Assembly (NCBI GenBank): GCA_002286855.1
Contig: NRSV01000123.1
Span: 12,044 to 46,193 of the forward strand
Origin: Bipolaris cookei
Taxonomy: Eukaryota > Ascomycota > Dothideomycetes > Pleosporales > Pleosporaceae
Length of the DNA stretch: 34,150 nucleotides
Reading direction: 5' to 3'
Made by a program: the position numbers and the translations under genes. The notes under the pieces were generated by a model, which saw only the letters and a program-made list of their open reading frames with translations, had not been told where the DNA came from and did no database searches. How positions within the stretch are numbered: the first letter of the stretch is position 1; the number at the start of each line of letters is the position of its first letter. Below, in pieces: positions 1 through 10,756 of this stretch.

Positions 1-797
1 CTGTTAAAGTGCTCTAGCCACTTCATACCAAGCTCATTTGTTGTCCAGCCATTCTTAGAGACCCCAATAACCCAATCCTTAGGCAGACTCTCTTCCTTAT
101 ACCAGGCAGAGAGGTGGTGCTTGCCCTGAAAGATGATGAAGGGTGGGATCGCCCAGCCAGCTGCGCTAACACAAACCACGCTGGTAACCCACTCTCTATT
201 GCCCTGCTGTAGAGATTTTGGCTTTGATCGACGGTCAGAGGCCGTGACTACTGCTGACGAGTTGTGCATGCCCATCATGAAGCCCGTCTCGTCAAAATTG
301 TACATGTCGTCGTCCTGGATCCCATACTTGGCTTTGGTATTCTGTACCAGGCGGAACCAGTCCTGCACAAGCTCAGGATCTTCACAGAGGGCTCTTCTAT
401 AGTCGTACTTTCGATTGAACTTCATTTTGAGCTCTGGCCGACGCTTAATGAATGCTCTAGGCCAGTTTGGGCCAACAGGGTCGCGGTGGCGGGCAGCCAG
501 CAAAGAATCAGCCATATCTTTGAGAGCAGAAAGGCGCGGCGGAAATCCTCGTGCGTCAAGGTCAAGTATATAGTCAACAATCGTCTCCTCTTCTGTCACA
601 AGAAGCTTCATTGAGTTGGGCGTAGAATCTTGTCGGGACAGTTTTCCAGCGCGTCGATTGCTAATCGATTTTTGAGGCACGTTATAGAGAGCTGCGGCAC
701 GCCGTTGAGTTAATGTCGCGTCTTTTTCAAGAGCTTAAAGTGCAAGCTGTAATCGAGCTTCTTTGGCAGCTGAAGTATCACTTGGTTGTTGAGGCAT
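1..797 (-). pseudogene. Fot1/pogo-type (DDE_1) transposase, N-terminal part, broken, runs off the window
   Basis: Reading leftward from an ATG at 797, the frame gives a helix-turn-helix region, a CENP-B-like DNA-binding segment (GFPPRLSALKDMADSLLAARH), and then the start of the DDE domain with the family motif YNFDETGFMMG, whose aspartate is the first catalytic residue. It continues to the window edge around VIGVSKNGWTTNELG. An in-frame TAA at 735-737 sits where the family has Gln (CAA to TAA, a CpA-type change). The terminus probably lies near 871, where ACACGT is followed by TA. The copy is closely related in layout to the relic at 3470-5116 and more distant from the one at 1379-3022. Family assignment is secure; the left end is not visible. 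Confidence 0.85.
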
Positions 798-873
798 CAC
801 GTTTAACAGTAGTGTTGTGGTAGAAGTTGATGGGGTCTTGGCACGGTGAGCCACTCGCTATACAGACACGTTA

Positions 874-1274
874 GGCCAAAAATACTCAAACTCCCACTCT
901 TACTCCACACTACGAGCGGTATAGACGCTACTCTAGCTTTTATTACTAGCACGAAGATAGGAACAAGGAAGTGGCATCTAGGCCAAGATGGCTAGACTAA
1001 AAGAAAAATAAGAAAAATAAGAATAATGTCCGAACCTAGATAAGGCACTGAGTGAGTGATCGCGTGACTTAGGTTCCCCACGGATACCTGTGCACGGACC
1101 CAGGAGTACATCAACCCTTTTTCCTTTGAACGTAGAACAGGGATAGCAATGAACCGATAGTTACTTGCCACCCCCATTTACCCGCACGCTGTGTACACCG
1201 TGCAACTAACTGTATTGACTTAGACATCTTGCTAACACCAAGCGCTGGCTAGCCAATAGAGTCCATTCAACAAA
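874..1274. other. Intergenic spacer between two Fot1/pogo elements
   Basis: No convincing gene in about 400 bases. The last 30 bases (GCTAGCC...CCATTCAACAAA, 1247-1274) resemble the flank of the terminal relic at 7147, so the Fot1/pogo insertion may sit in an older repeat. Confidence 0.5.
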
Positions 1275-1276
1275 TA

Positions 1277-3085
1277 ACGTGTTTCACCACCGAGCGGCGC
1301 AGTCTCCCCACTAAAACAACGTCGCAATACTTCTTACGCAACACCACTATAATTTTTAGTATTAAGTAGAATAAGATATTATTCTTTAGACGCGTCGCTA
1401 TCCTCTGTATCCTCTACTTCTACTTGGCACGTACGAGAGTTATGTCCAATTTGGCTACAACGCCCGCAGCGCCGTTCACTGCGCACCCTCTTCGCAGGCG
1501 TTGCACCCTCATTAGAGCCACTACCCTCTACCTTAGCGATCTGATCAGCTATCTGGCCAACTGTCTGGGACCCCTCTGCCTGTACGTAGCGCCTCTTACG
1601 AGTTTTTCGCTATTTTGCTTCACTAATCGTAGCTTCAAGACGATCAAGTTTCTCCTGCATTAACACCATATTATGAGCTATTTGCTGAGCTCCCTTACTC
1701 AACTGCTGCATCTGCTCCTTAAGAGAAGTTGTAGGAGACCCTTGCTAGATTTGTATGCGGTTTCGAACAAGCGTAGCCTGCGCCTCCATTTCGCGCGCGT
1801 TGCGCGGCGTTTTCGGCTCCCAGGTAGGAGTCTCTTGCGCTGGTGGAGTCGGCGTACGCAACACGACGTTAAGCTGCGATAAAACAACGTGATAATCGTG
1901 TGGAGTAAGCCCAGCACCTCAGAACCCTCCGCAGATGTTTTCTGGTGTAATAGCCTTATAATAGGCCTTTTTGAATGCTGGTAAGAAGGTTTCTTTACTG
2001 ATGTGGTGGATGCGATTGCGTGCCAAGACCGAGATAGCATCACCATACGCGCACTTCAACGGCGAGAAGCAGCCTACATCAAGAGGCTGTAAGAGGTGAG
2101 ACGAATGTGGAGGCATACAGAGAAGGATTATCTTCTTCTCCTCGCAGAGATCTCGGAAAGCTACCGAGCAGTGGCTCTCATGGCCGTCAGTAATGAGCAG
2201 CCTATGCGTCCCCACAGGGCGCGCATGGAAATCGAAGTAACAAAGCCAGTCAAGCGCTAGATCGTTGTTCGTCCAGCCGGTAGGACTAACTTGGATCACC
2301 CAGTCGCGTGGCAGATCCTCAGTGAACCAGGTAGAGATCAGAACCTTGCCTGCGAAGATGAGAAATGCTGGGATGCGCTTGCCTGTTGCGCCAACGCCCT
2401 GTATTAGCATAACCCACTCACGATTGCCTGGCTGGATCTTCTTTGTTCTTCCTGGTTTTTCTGAGCCCGTGATAACTGACTGTGATAAAATCTTGCCCAT
2501 AATGAAGCCAGTCTCATCAAAGTTATAGATATCTTCGTCCACGATACCATACTTCGCCTTCGTATTTTGAACTAGCTCGAATCAGCCCTTGATAAGCGCT
2601 GGATCTTCGCAGGCAGCTTGCTGACGATCATATGAACGGCTCCGGTGCGTACGCAGCTCAGGATTGCGCTGGACAAACCTATCAACCCAGCTCTTGCCAA
2701 CCTCCTTCCTGCCACGCTCTCGGAGTAGTCTGTTGGCCATATCTCGCACGTCGTCTCTTCCACAGGGTAGTCCTCGCTCAGCCTCAACTATTACACACCT
2801 AGTAATAGCCTCCTCTTCTAGTTTTATAAGGCGCTTACAATTAGGCTCGCAGTCGCGTCGGGAGTGCCCTCCGTCGCGTCGTCGGCGTATTGTTGTTTGT
2901 GGTACGTTGTAGACTTTTTCAGCGCGTCGAATACTTTGAATTTGATTTCTACTAAGCTCAGAGACTGCTGGTTGAATATCAGCTTCAGTGTAGCTTCTAC
3001 GAGGCTGTGGTTGTTGAGACATTACGCGTTATTATTGCGACGTTGTTTTAGTGGGGAGACTGCGCCGCTCGGTGGTGAAACACGT
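1277..3085 (-). mobile_element. Complete Fot1/pogo-type DNA transposon with 50-bp inverted repeats
   Basis: Left end 1277-1326 starts ACGTGTTTCACCACCGAGCG. Right end 3036-3085 is its exact reverse complement, so the inverted repeats are perfect over about 50 bp. Both ends are flanked by TA (1275-1276 and 3086-3087), the target duplication of Tc1/mariner/pogo elements. The 1809-bp length is normal for Fot1-like elements. Perfect termini mean the element could still be moved in trans by a related transposase although its own gene is broken. Confidence 0.93.
1379..3022 (-). pseudogene. Fot1/pogo transposase with four in-frame stops
   Basis: The frame runs unshifted from an ATG at 3022 to TAA at 1379-1381, about 547 codons, the usual size for Fot1/pogo transposases. 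In order it has an N-terminal HTH, a CENP-B-type HTH (DDVRDMANRLLRERGRKEVG), and a DDE domain with NFDETGFIMG, LLITDGHESH and the downstream PPHSSHLLQPLDVGCFSPLK. A C-terminal coiled stretch is followed by a CCHC-type knuckle (CGRCSQIGHNSRTC). Stops: TGA 2582-2584 (Trp in relatives), TGA 1919-1921 (Arg, CGA), TAG 1745-1747 (Gln) and TAG 1610-1612 (Gln). The two Gln stops fit C-to-T at CpA. No frameshift was seen, so decay is by point mutation only. Confidence 0.92.
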
Positions 3086-3087
3086 TA

Positions 3088-3469
3088 AAAGAAGAAAAAC
3101 AACTCTGCTTTTAGTACCATTTCCTTTCCCCTAAGAGAGCCCGCTGGAAGGCAGCCCAGCTGCCCTACATCTCTCCCTGTTACCAACCTGCTCTTTAGCA
3201 ACAGGCATCTAGAAAGCTAGTAATGGCTTAGCTAGACAAAGGCCGAAGCACCATAGTCACGCAATACAGCACAAAGTACCAAATTGTAGATAAGCAGATA
3301 GAACGGCCTCTGACCAAAGTCCTACATAGCCAGCGGCTGATACAGGACTATAATGGAATAATAATCCACGGGTTCGCGATCCACTTTTGCCAAGCCCTCA
3401 CCATAACCACCACATTATGGCCCAAAATAGCCCACTTCGGGCCTGTATAGTGCAATAGAACACAAAGTA
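3088..3469. other. Spacer with a 72-codon open stretch of unknown origin (3223-3450, +)
   Basis: On the plus strand, 3223-3450 reads ATG GCT TAG and then 72 open codons to a TAG; the peptide includes STIVTQYSTKYQIVDKQIER and GFAIHFCQALTITTTLW. It has no recognised domain. The early TAG in place of a sense codon suggests a decayed repeat-borne ORF rather than a gene. The left terminus of the next pogo relic was not found here. Confidence 0.35.
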
Positions 3470-5116
3470 TCATTTAAAGGGTACTTCTGCTACTTTATTA
3501 GACGTTCGCGCGTTATGTCTAGTCATATTGCACCATCTACACCGTCGTTGAGATGGTTCACCCACTTCAGTGCGCTTCTGCTTCTTTAGCTTCTTCCTAT
3601 CACTACGCGCCCCAAAGTCCTGAAGAGTGGCCAAGCGCGTCCCATCTTCAACTGTCAAGATCCCCTCTGCCTGAATCCGCTTTCTTTTGTGCGCTTTTCG
3701 TCGCGTTGCGGCCTCATTTGCTGCCCTAAGCTCAGCTATCTCCTTTTGCGCCAACACTAACTTGTGCGCAATAATAGTTGCCCCTTTGAGACCTTCTCAA
3801 AGGCCTTCACAATAGACGTTGGCGAACTATTCGTATGCTTTTCAATCCTCTTCTTCACCAGCGTCGATTGCGACCCTAATTCTAGGGTATTACTGGGGGT
3901 TTGCGACAACCAAGGCTGGTTGCCGATAGGTAGGGGTGATGGAGTGCGCAACTGGACATCAAGAGTGAATATAACCCGTTCTGGGTCAAAGGGAACCAAT
4001 CCAGCGCCTCGAAACCCTCCTTGAACATCACTAGAAGTAAATGAGGTATCAAAAGCCTGCTTAGAGCAAGACAGGAACTCTTGTTTTGTAACGTGGCTGA
4101 TCTGGCTGCGCATAAGCGCTTCGACTTGGCGTCCGTAGGCCTGCTTTAAAGGGGCAAAACAACCCACATCAAGAGGCTGTAAGAGGTGAGACGAGTGTGG
4201 AGGCATGCAAATAGTAACAATATTGTGATGTTTGCAATATTTTGGAAATCCAACGGATTGTGGCTTTTATGGCCGTCAATAATGAGCAGGCGGTAGACGC
4301 CAACCATCTTCGTCTTTGTATGCTCATCAAAGTGCTTTAGCCACGCAAGATCAAGCTTGTTGGTCGTCCAGCCGTTCTCAGAGACCCCAATAACCCAACT
4401 ATGGGGTATATTACCGTCCTTATACCAGCTTGAGAGATGGTGGCGCGCCTTGAGGATGATGAAGGGCGGAATCGTCCACCCGGTCGCATTAATGCCCTGA
4501 ATGACCGTTGCCCACTCTCTATTGCCAGGCTGAATAGTCTTTGGCCGTCCGTGCCTCTCTGAAGCTGTAACAACTACTCCAAGGGCAATCTGGCCCATCA
4601 TAAAGCCTGTCTCGTCAAAATTGTACGTGTCGTCGTCCTGGATATCATACTTGGCTTTCATGTTGGCTATCAGGTTAAGCCAGGCTTGGATGGTTCTAGA
4701 ATCCTCAAAGGGCCCTCTTGTGGTCTTACTTGCGATTAAAACGCGTTAAAAGCTCAGATCGACGTTTGACGAACGTACTGGGCCAGTTTTGTCCAACCTG
4801 GTCCAGATTGCGCTCAGCGCGCAAGGAATTGGCCATATCAGTTACTTCTGCAAGCCTAGGGGGAAATCCACGCGTAACAAGCTCAAGTATATTCTCAGCA
4901 ACTACGTCCTCCTCAATCATAGTTAGATTCATTGTTTTAGGCCAGCGATCTGCTTGTGAAGTTCGTCCTGCGCGTCGACGGCTTAGTGTCTTACGAAAGA
5001 CGTTGTGGAGAGCTGCAGCGCATCACTCAGAGATTCGCGTCTTGTTTGAGATCCTGAAGAGCAAGCTGTATCTGACGTTCAGTAGAGGGCTATAAATGCT
5101 GTTGTTGTTGCAACAT
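3470..5116 (-). pseudogene. Fot1/pogo transposase relic with stops and frameshifts
   Basis: Recognisable blocks run leftward from about 5116: Gln-rich start (MLQQQQ), HTH with HNVFRKTLSRRRAGR, CENP-B-like GFPPRLAEVTDMANSLRAER, DDE blocks YNFDETGFMMGQ and LLIIDGHKSH, then PPHSSHLLQPLDVGCFAPLK and GGFRGAGLVPFDPERV. The C-terminal knuckle CRWCNMTRHNARTS lacks the last cysteine. Breaks include a stop at codon 9, a frameshift plus a Trp-to-TGA change in the first HTH, a TAA after FNRK followed by a one-base slip near 4720, and frame changes near 4240 and 3760. Much more decayed than the 1379-3022 copy. A right terminus GTGAACCACGT followed by TA ends at 5271; no matching left terminus was seen. 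Confidence 0.85.
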
Positions 5117-5430
5117 TAGAGTAGAGTAGGTGTTTTGGTAAGTGCTTAGAAAAAGTGGGCCACGAACCTGTGAAGTACGTTCTAAGTCAATTGACACCTG
5201 CGTGGTTGAGACATAACGCGTTGTTGTGTTGAAGTCGACGCGCTGGCTGGGAGCTCGCTTGTGAACCACGTTATACGTATTATTTGCACTATTGGGAGCC
5301 TTGCCTAAGCTGGATGGAGACTAGAGAAGTACAACCTAAAGTCGTGGAACACAACATGTACATGAATATCATATTTACATCTTTACCCCAACTTCGTACA
5401 ATGGTCATCATTCCCAAAGCAACAACATGC

Positions 5431-6605
5431 TCACAAGTTGTCAATGAGTGGGCTGAGACCTTGTGCGCTGCCAATTCTATCTTCATAGAAGAACCTACTC
5501 CTCTCGACATTCGCACGGTCTGCCATCCACTTGGCAAATGCGAGTGCGTCTGTATTAGGCTCTTCAAGAATCTTATGATGGCCCTCGGATGCCGGGACAT
5601 CTTCACGAACGCTCCACCTGCCATTCTGATTCTGATACTCATCGCTGAGCATGAAACTATGGAGCAACTTTGCACCTTCGGGGTGCGGTGCCTTTTTCAG
5701 GATGGCACCAGTCTGAGGCCAAGAGACGAATTTGGCATCAGTGGGTAATCCAAATGACGCTCCTGGGCGATCTGTAAATGAATAGCTGCCAGTAAATGTT
5801 ACCGCGCTGGTGCTGTTGCTGGCTCTAAGAATCGTTCCTGGGGTTTGTGTGCCGCGTACCCAGCGGGGGTTATTGGCAAGCAGGGCATCGAACCATTCAA
5901 TGCCGAGTTTTTTCAAGCTAAGAATGCCATCAATAAACCGCATACATTAGGTAAGAATAAGAACTTACATGACGTCGAACTGGTACAAGACCGCATCGTC
6001 ATCGTTAGGATAAGTCAGAACGAGCTTATCCTTGAACTCAGGTTTGACGAGATCTTTGTATGCAGTAGGCACTGCGCTCGTCTTGTTCAGGTTGGCAGAG
6101 AAGCTGTATTTATTTAGCAATGATATTTACATACAGTTCATGGCGTATCGTACCCCCAAGCGATAATGAAGAGTCCGGTGTAAGCTGCATCTGCATCTCT
6201 AAACTGCGGGTAGACTTTGTCGAAGTTCAATGGCGCATAATTCAACAGAGCGCCTGCTTTCTTCCAGCGTGGGTAGTCATGCAGCGTCTGAAGGATGACG
6301 CTGTCGACGTATACGTTGTTGTTTGCGAGTTGCAAATCTATGTTTCCATCGTGGTACTTGGAAAGGTCGACTGTGACATTGAGAGTCATTTTTGGAAATC
6401 GTTTCTCGAAGGCAGCTTTCAGGTTATTTTGCTGAGTCTTTTCATCGCCGCCATGCCAAAGAGTGACAATGCCACCTTCGGCAACAGCTGCTTCGTAAAT
6501 TTCGTCGAGGCTGCGCATTTCTTGCGTGGATGTTGCAGCGTCTGGGGCAGGGGCGGCTAGAGAGACACAGGCAAAGAGTGCCAAATTGGAAAGTGTGACG
6601 CGCAT
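5431..6605 (-). CDS. Secreted periplasmic-binding-protein-like (ABC substrate-binding, PBP type 2) protein, three exons
   Basis: The start is the ATG at 6605, followed by a clear signal peptide (MRVTLSNLALFACVSLAAPA). Two introns restore one frame: 6104-6153 (50 bp, GTACGA...ACAG) and 5918-5968 (51 bp, GTAAGT...TTAG). Exons 6154-6605, 5969-6103 and 5431-5917 give about 357 residues. Family blocks are EGGIVTLWHGGDEKTQQNNL near the N-terminus, VYVDSVILQTLHDYPRW, KLVLTYPNDDDAVLYQFD, NPRWVRGTQTPG and EGAKLLHSFMLSDEYQNQNGRW. This is the fold of bacterial iron/polyamine-type substrate-binding proteins, kept in many ascomycetes as secreted proteins of unknown ligand. No transporter partner is nearby and the gene stands alone among transposons. 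A TATAAG (minus) at 6678-6683 lies about 75 bp upstream. The frame looks intact; the function beyond ligand binding is not known. Confidence 0.88.
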
Positions 6606-7146
6606 GATGGCTTATGTCGATCCGTGCAGTTAGAATAGGAATGCAGGTACATAACAAGTAATTAGAGGATTGTAGCTCTTATACGAGAACGATGTGGGTA
6701 TGTAAACTCAACCTAATGTTAATTAGTGTGTGACTAGTTAGCTGCTAGTGCTACAAGAAGGTTAGTATGTGGTTTATCACTATCAGTTAGATTAGATCAA
6801 TTAGGGAATCGGTTTCTTTCGACAAAGCATTTATACGCAGAGAAACATAGCCGAATAGTCACTTAATAATCTTGCATAATTACACATAATTTCCGTATAA
6901 GTAACAAGGTTACAGCGATCGGGTGGCTCGGAAGCTCTACCCCCGCACACAGCAGAGAGCATAAGAAGAGAACCTTGTAGGCATGTAGATAGGCAAGAAG
7001 AATTTTGAATACACACACCTGTCTTTTGGCAATCCTTCTGCATTCGTGCAAACCCTCTTTAGCCCCGCGCGCACATGCTTCGTACCTTGCTGTTTGCACC
7101 GGGTTCAAGCTTATGCTAGCTAGCTATAGAGCCCATTCAAAACTTA
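6606..7146. other. Upstream spacer of the binding-protein gene
   Basis: Contains a TATAAG (minus, 6678-6683) suitable for the gene at 5431-6605. No other gene, repeat array or RNA gene recognised. Confidence 0.5.
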
Positions 7147-7173
7147 ACGTGTTTCACCACCGAGCGGCGCAGA
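7147..7173 (+). repeat. Isolated 27-bp Fot1/pogo terminal-repeat relic
   Basis: ACGTGTTTCACCACCGAGCG and the next bases to 7173 match the first 27 bases of the 1277-3085 element exactly, preceded by TA, then diverge. The preceding flank (from about 7114) is similar to the flank at 1247-1276. No matching right end was seen, so this is an orphan terminus or an excision/deletion scar. Confidence 0.75.
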
Positions 7174-7685
7174 GAAAACCTCACCAAAAAATCAAAACCA
7201 ACAGGGGTATCTATCTAGATAACCACTGATTAATAAATGTTAAGGTTCTTATACATATCTATTATATATCCAAATAGTATATCTAGAGAGTTTTAGAAAA
7301 TTCTATTAGCTATTTGTAGAGTGTACAAGATATGGAAAACCCTGGCATAGGTCCAAGTAGAACTAAAGATCTATCTGCAACACAAGTGGGCATAAGAAAG
7401 GAATCTTAGATCTCGGCATGACTTCGGCAACTTTGCAGAAAACAAGGCTTTGAGAATTGTGTCATATCGCAGCATCAATCACTATGCTTTATAAGGCAAG
7501 TGCATGCGTCATTTGTCACCGTTAGCTTTTTATTACCACCATAGGCAGGCCCCCCTAGCTAGTGACGTTATAGGCTCTGTCCAAATATACATCATATTAG
7601 ATTATTATTGTTCTATTATAGTCTAGATGCAGTTCGGGGCTATGTAAGACTTTGGCGCAGCCGCCGTTCAATATTGTTTCCCCTA
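7174..7685. other. AT-rich spacer
   Basis: About 500 bases rich in TATC/ATAT runs with no supported gene or repeat unit. TA at 7684-7685 is the target site of the next element. Confidence 0.45.
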
Positions 7686-7821
7686 CGGAGGTGCCTTTCA
7701 AAAGTTTGGGTCCCCCCTTGTCAGAAAGCTAAAAGCCATTATGCCTAATTAGGTTGTTTCTCCGAGCACGTGAGCAGGCCTTATGGTGCAAAGCTCGATA
7801 TCATTGCTTGACTGTAATTAA

Positions 7822-9433
7822 CTACTTAAAGTTTTGCGAAATATCCTCCCATTCAGAATTAGCTGATATAGTAGTAGAAGGAGTAGCACAAAATCGACCA
7901 GTGTCTCTACCCTCTCTATACTCATTACCGACCCTAAGCTCAATTATCTTTTGTATATGTATAGGGATACGCTCGATCAACGCCTGAATCTTATCTTGAG
8001 GTAATTCCGCCCAACACTGCTCCCATGCCTGAATAGCTTCAGCTCTGCTCTTTGGTGCGCCATATCTCGTAGTTCTTCTCTTCATCCATGGCCGGCATGG
8101 CTCAATCGCGTTTAGATCTGGCGAATTACCTGGCCAAAGAAGCTTCGTAATGCCATATAGGTCATATATCAGCTGCTGAGCGTGATACTCATGTGATGGA
8201 GCTTTGTCTTCCTGTACGATTGTTCCTGGTCGAGCATCTTTACACTGCTGCGCAAAGGGTAGCAGCTTTGGTCGAAGAATTGTTGTTTGATAGCGATACC
8301 AATCAATGCCAGAACCTTTACCACGAGCTAGCTTGCCATTCTTCTAATTCCATCGCCACTGAGGCTTCCGGCTACGGGTTGTTCGTAGATTAAGTCGACG
8401 CATACCATTATTAAGCTCCCATTGCTCTTTCATCATTGGCTCAAGATTCTCGTTCATCTCCTTTATCTCTTTATCAGCCTTTTCCTTGTCCTTCTTCGTC
8501 TCCGGTATCCAGCAATGACACGGCCCCTTCTTGTCGTAGGAGAAGCTGTAACGGGCTGAACGCCCTTTGGATAGCTCCTCGATGGAATCTCGGTCTACTC
8601 ACGGAATCTTCGTGTACCAACCGAACGACGTTCAAACACCAGCAGAAGATTCTAGGTGCTGCCTCGAGCACCCAGATTCTATCGGCCCGATTGTTGCTCG
8701 AGCAACCAGCTTGTATATAGATCGCTACGTAGCTTGGAAGTTTAGCTCTCTATTGAATAGAACTTCTTGTATACCTCGCGATTGCTCCCCGGAGCGCAGC
8801 CCCTTACAGAAGCACGCCCAGGACATAAACTCGGAATAGCCTTTCCAACGCTCCCGAATACAGCTTCGTACAAAAGCTTCATCAGCTTTACGCCACACAC
8901 GATAGCCACCTCGTCGATGGAGCAACATAACACTCGTTTCGTCTGACCAAATCACATTCTTCCAGTCTTCGAGAGTCCAGTCTTTATGCTCTAAACACCA
9001 CTTAAGTCGATCCTCCCGCATCTGCTTCGTCAACCCAGGCTTCCTTGTCGGTTTCGTCTTTCTGAACCTAGCTTTCTTGAGTATACGATACACAGTGCTG
9101 GCTGAGACTTCGATTCCCTTCTCTCTAAGCATACCAGCAATGTCAGTGCACGATTTCTCTCCCATAGCGATCACGGCGTACTGTAAGCATTACAGCGGAA
9201 GTTGTATCCTTAGTCTGCTTTGACGGACGGCCGGATCGAGTTGCATCTTGTACATGCTCGTCCCGAAGATTAAGTGGACGTTCAGCTGGGTCAAATCCAC
9301 GCTCAATCGCCCGGGCATATATTTTGTTGAGCGTACGCTTCTCTATACCCGTTAAGTCAGTTATCTCGCCATTGCTTTTGCCTGTTGCTTTGAGAGAAAT
9401 AACAAGAGCACGAGTTGCCGCACTGTAATTCAT
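7822..9433 (-). pseudogene. Tc1/mariner transposase, interrupted by a solo LTR, one frameshift and one stop
   Basis: The start is the ATG at 9433. Blocks: HTH region with GKSNGEITDLTGIEKRTLNK, second HTH SASTVYRILKKARFRKTKP, first catalytic Asp in NVIWSDETSVMLLHRRGGYR, second Asp in TIVQEDKAPSHEY, and the last acidic residue in WPGNSPDLNAIEP. C-terminal part ends at 7822. Breaks: a one-base frame change near 9160 (GRE / KSCTDIAGML), insertion of the solo LTR at 8547-8808 inside the SWACF-YDKKGPCHCW block, and TAG at 8344-8346 in place of a sense codon. The catalytic residues themselves are preserved, pointing to recent inactivation. Confidence 0.9.
8547..8808 (+). repeat. 262-bp solo LTR inserted in the Tc1-like element (5-bp duplication GAAGC)
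   Basis: The unit begins TGTAACGGGCTGAACGCCC and ends GGAGCGCAGCCCCTTACA, so it has TG...CA ends with short imperfect inverted repeats. It is flanked by GAAGC on both sides (8542-8546 and 8809-8813). Removing it with one duplicate restores the transposase reading across the site, which proves insertion. A near-identical inverted copy of the same length lies at 12505-12766. No internal retrotransposon region is attached, hence a solo LTR; a short non-autonomous element is the alternative. Confidence 0.92.
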
Positions 9434-9594
9434 TGTAAGGCCAGAATTTGATCAAAAGCGTTGGGTGGTCGAAAGCGATCTCTTCGTATGTGAGCAGAGG
9501 TCACGTACAATCGGAGCAACTTCCGGATTCAGCATAGTAGCTTATAGCTTTCTGACAGGGGGGGGGGGCCAAACTTTTGAAAGGCACCTCCGTA

Positions 9595-9798
9595 CTTTCT
9601 TGTTCAATGGTTGGGCATCTACTATGGTGCGTTGGTTCGTGCACGACTGTAAGAGGAGAGACTACAATCAATGACCTTCTGCCTCTTCTTAAAACCTTCT
9701 TTGTGACCTTTTTCCATACTATCCTAACTACGTATTCGGAAAACCTGAAAAACCTCGTAGGGATAAAAGAGTTATCGGAGCTTGAACGTAGAGTAGTG
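9595..9798. other. Short spacer between two Tc1-like copies
   Basis: About 200 bases with no recognised feature. TA at 9799-9800 is the left target site of the second copy. Confidence 0.4.
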
Positions 9799-10296
9799 TA
9801 CGGAGGTGCCTATCAAAAGTCCTTGCTCGCGCTCTTATTGTCAGTCTCAAAACTACTAGAAAATCAAGTAACGAGATTAATGACTTGACTAAAATCCCTA
9901 CGCGGACAATCAACTCAATCTATGGCCGAGCTATCACGCGTGGCTTTGACCTAGCACAACGGCCACTGCAAATTAAGGATAGCTGTCTTGAAGACGCCCC
10001 GCAATCTGGCAAGCCATCAAAGCAGGTTGATGCGGCTGAAAAGGTCGTCCATGCTGTACGCTCTGACCGCTTTGGACGGGAAAAGTGTTGTGGTGATATT
10101 GCTGAGACACTCAGTCAACAAGAATTGAACATATCGGCTATGACAGTATGGTGAATTCTACGGAAAGCAGGCTTGAGGAAAATCAAGCCAACGAGGAAAC
10201 CTGGACTGACGAAGAAGATGAAGAAGGAACAGCTTGATTGGTACCTTCAGCATCAAGATTGGACGCTTGAGGATTGGAAGAATGTAATATGATCTA

Positions 10297-10484
10297 TGTA
10301 ACGGGCTGAGCCCTGAGTCACATGACTAGGCTGCTAGCCTAGTCGCGTCTCTGGCAAGGTAAGGGCCGTGCGCCAACCCAAACAAAATAGGCTCCCCGCT
10401 CGCGTCTTACCTTCTTTCTTCATCTTGACTGTAAATAGCATCTGGACTAGGTAGCTGGAATACAGTTCCTACAGACCGTTCACA
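10297..10484 (+). repeat. 188-bp solo LTR with target duplication ATCTA
   Basis: Starts TGTAACGGGCTGAGCCC and ends ACCGTTCACA, flanked on both sides by ATCTA (10292-10296 and 10485-10489). It splits the Tc1 motif NVIW / SDETSV; the transposase reading resumes right after the second ATCTA. The first 13 bases match the 262-bp LTR family (8547, 12505) but the bodies differ, so this is a related or shorter LTR family. Confidence 0.88.
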
Positions 10485-10756
10485 ATCTAGTGAGACATCT
10501 GTTGTTCGGCTACACAGACGTGGGGGTTATAGAGTTTGAAGAAAATCAGATGAAGCCTTTGTACGCAGCTGCATTTGTGAGCGATAGAGGGGCTATTCTG
10601 AGTCTATGTTCTGTGGATGCTTCTTGTATGTCACGAGATGCTAGGAGCACAAGTCCAAAAGCTTTGGGAGGCGTTGGTGAATTGCTACGTACACTATTTA
10701 TGAAGACTCAAGACGTTGCATAAGGAAACAGGACAGAGATTCGTCAACAGAATATA

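Larger units (their letters stand above)
7686..9592 (-). mobile_element. Tc1/mariner-type transposon with TA target duplication
   Basis: The left end 7686 reads CGGAGGTGCCTTTCAAAAGT. The right end 9573-9592 is its reverse complement, followed by TA at 9593-9594, matching TA at 7684-7685. Similarity of the two ends continues inward for about 50-60 bp (GTCAGAAAGCTA) with differences, including a homopolymer of about 11 G at 9558-9568 against a run of C at the left. The 1907-bp total includes a 262-bp solo LTR and its 5-bp duplication, leaving about 1640 bp for the original element. Confidence 0.92.

Noticed and set aside
8567..8839. A 90-codon plus-strand frame in the Tc1-like element
   Set aside because: It is an open frame through the solo LTR, repeated in the second LTR copy, and carries no domain.
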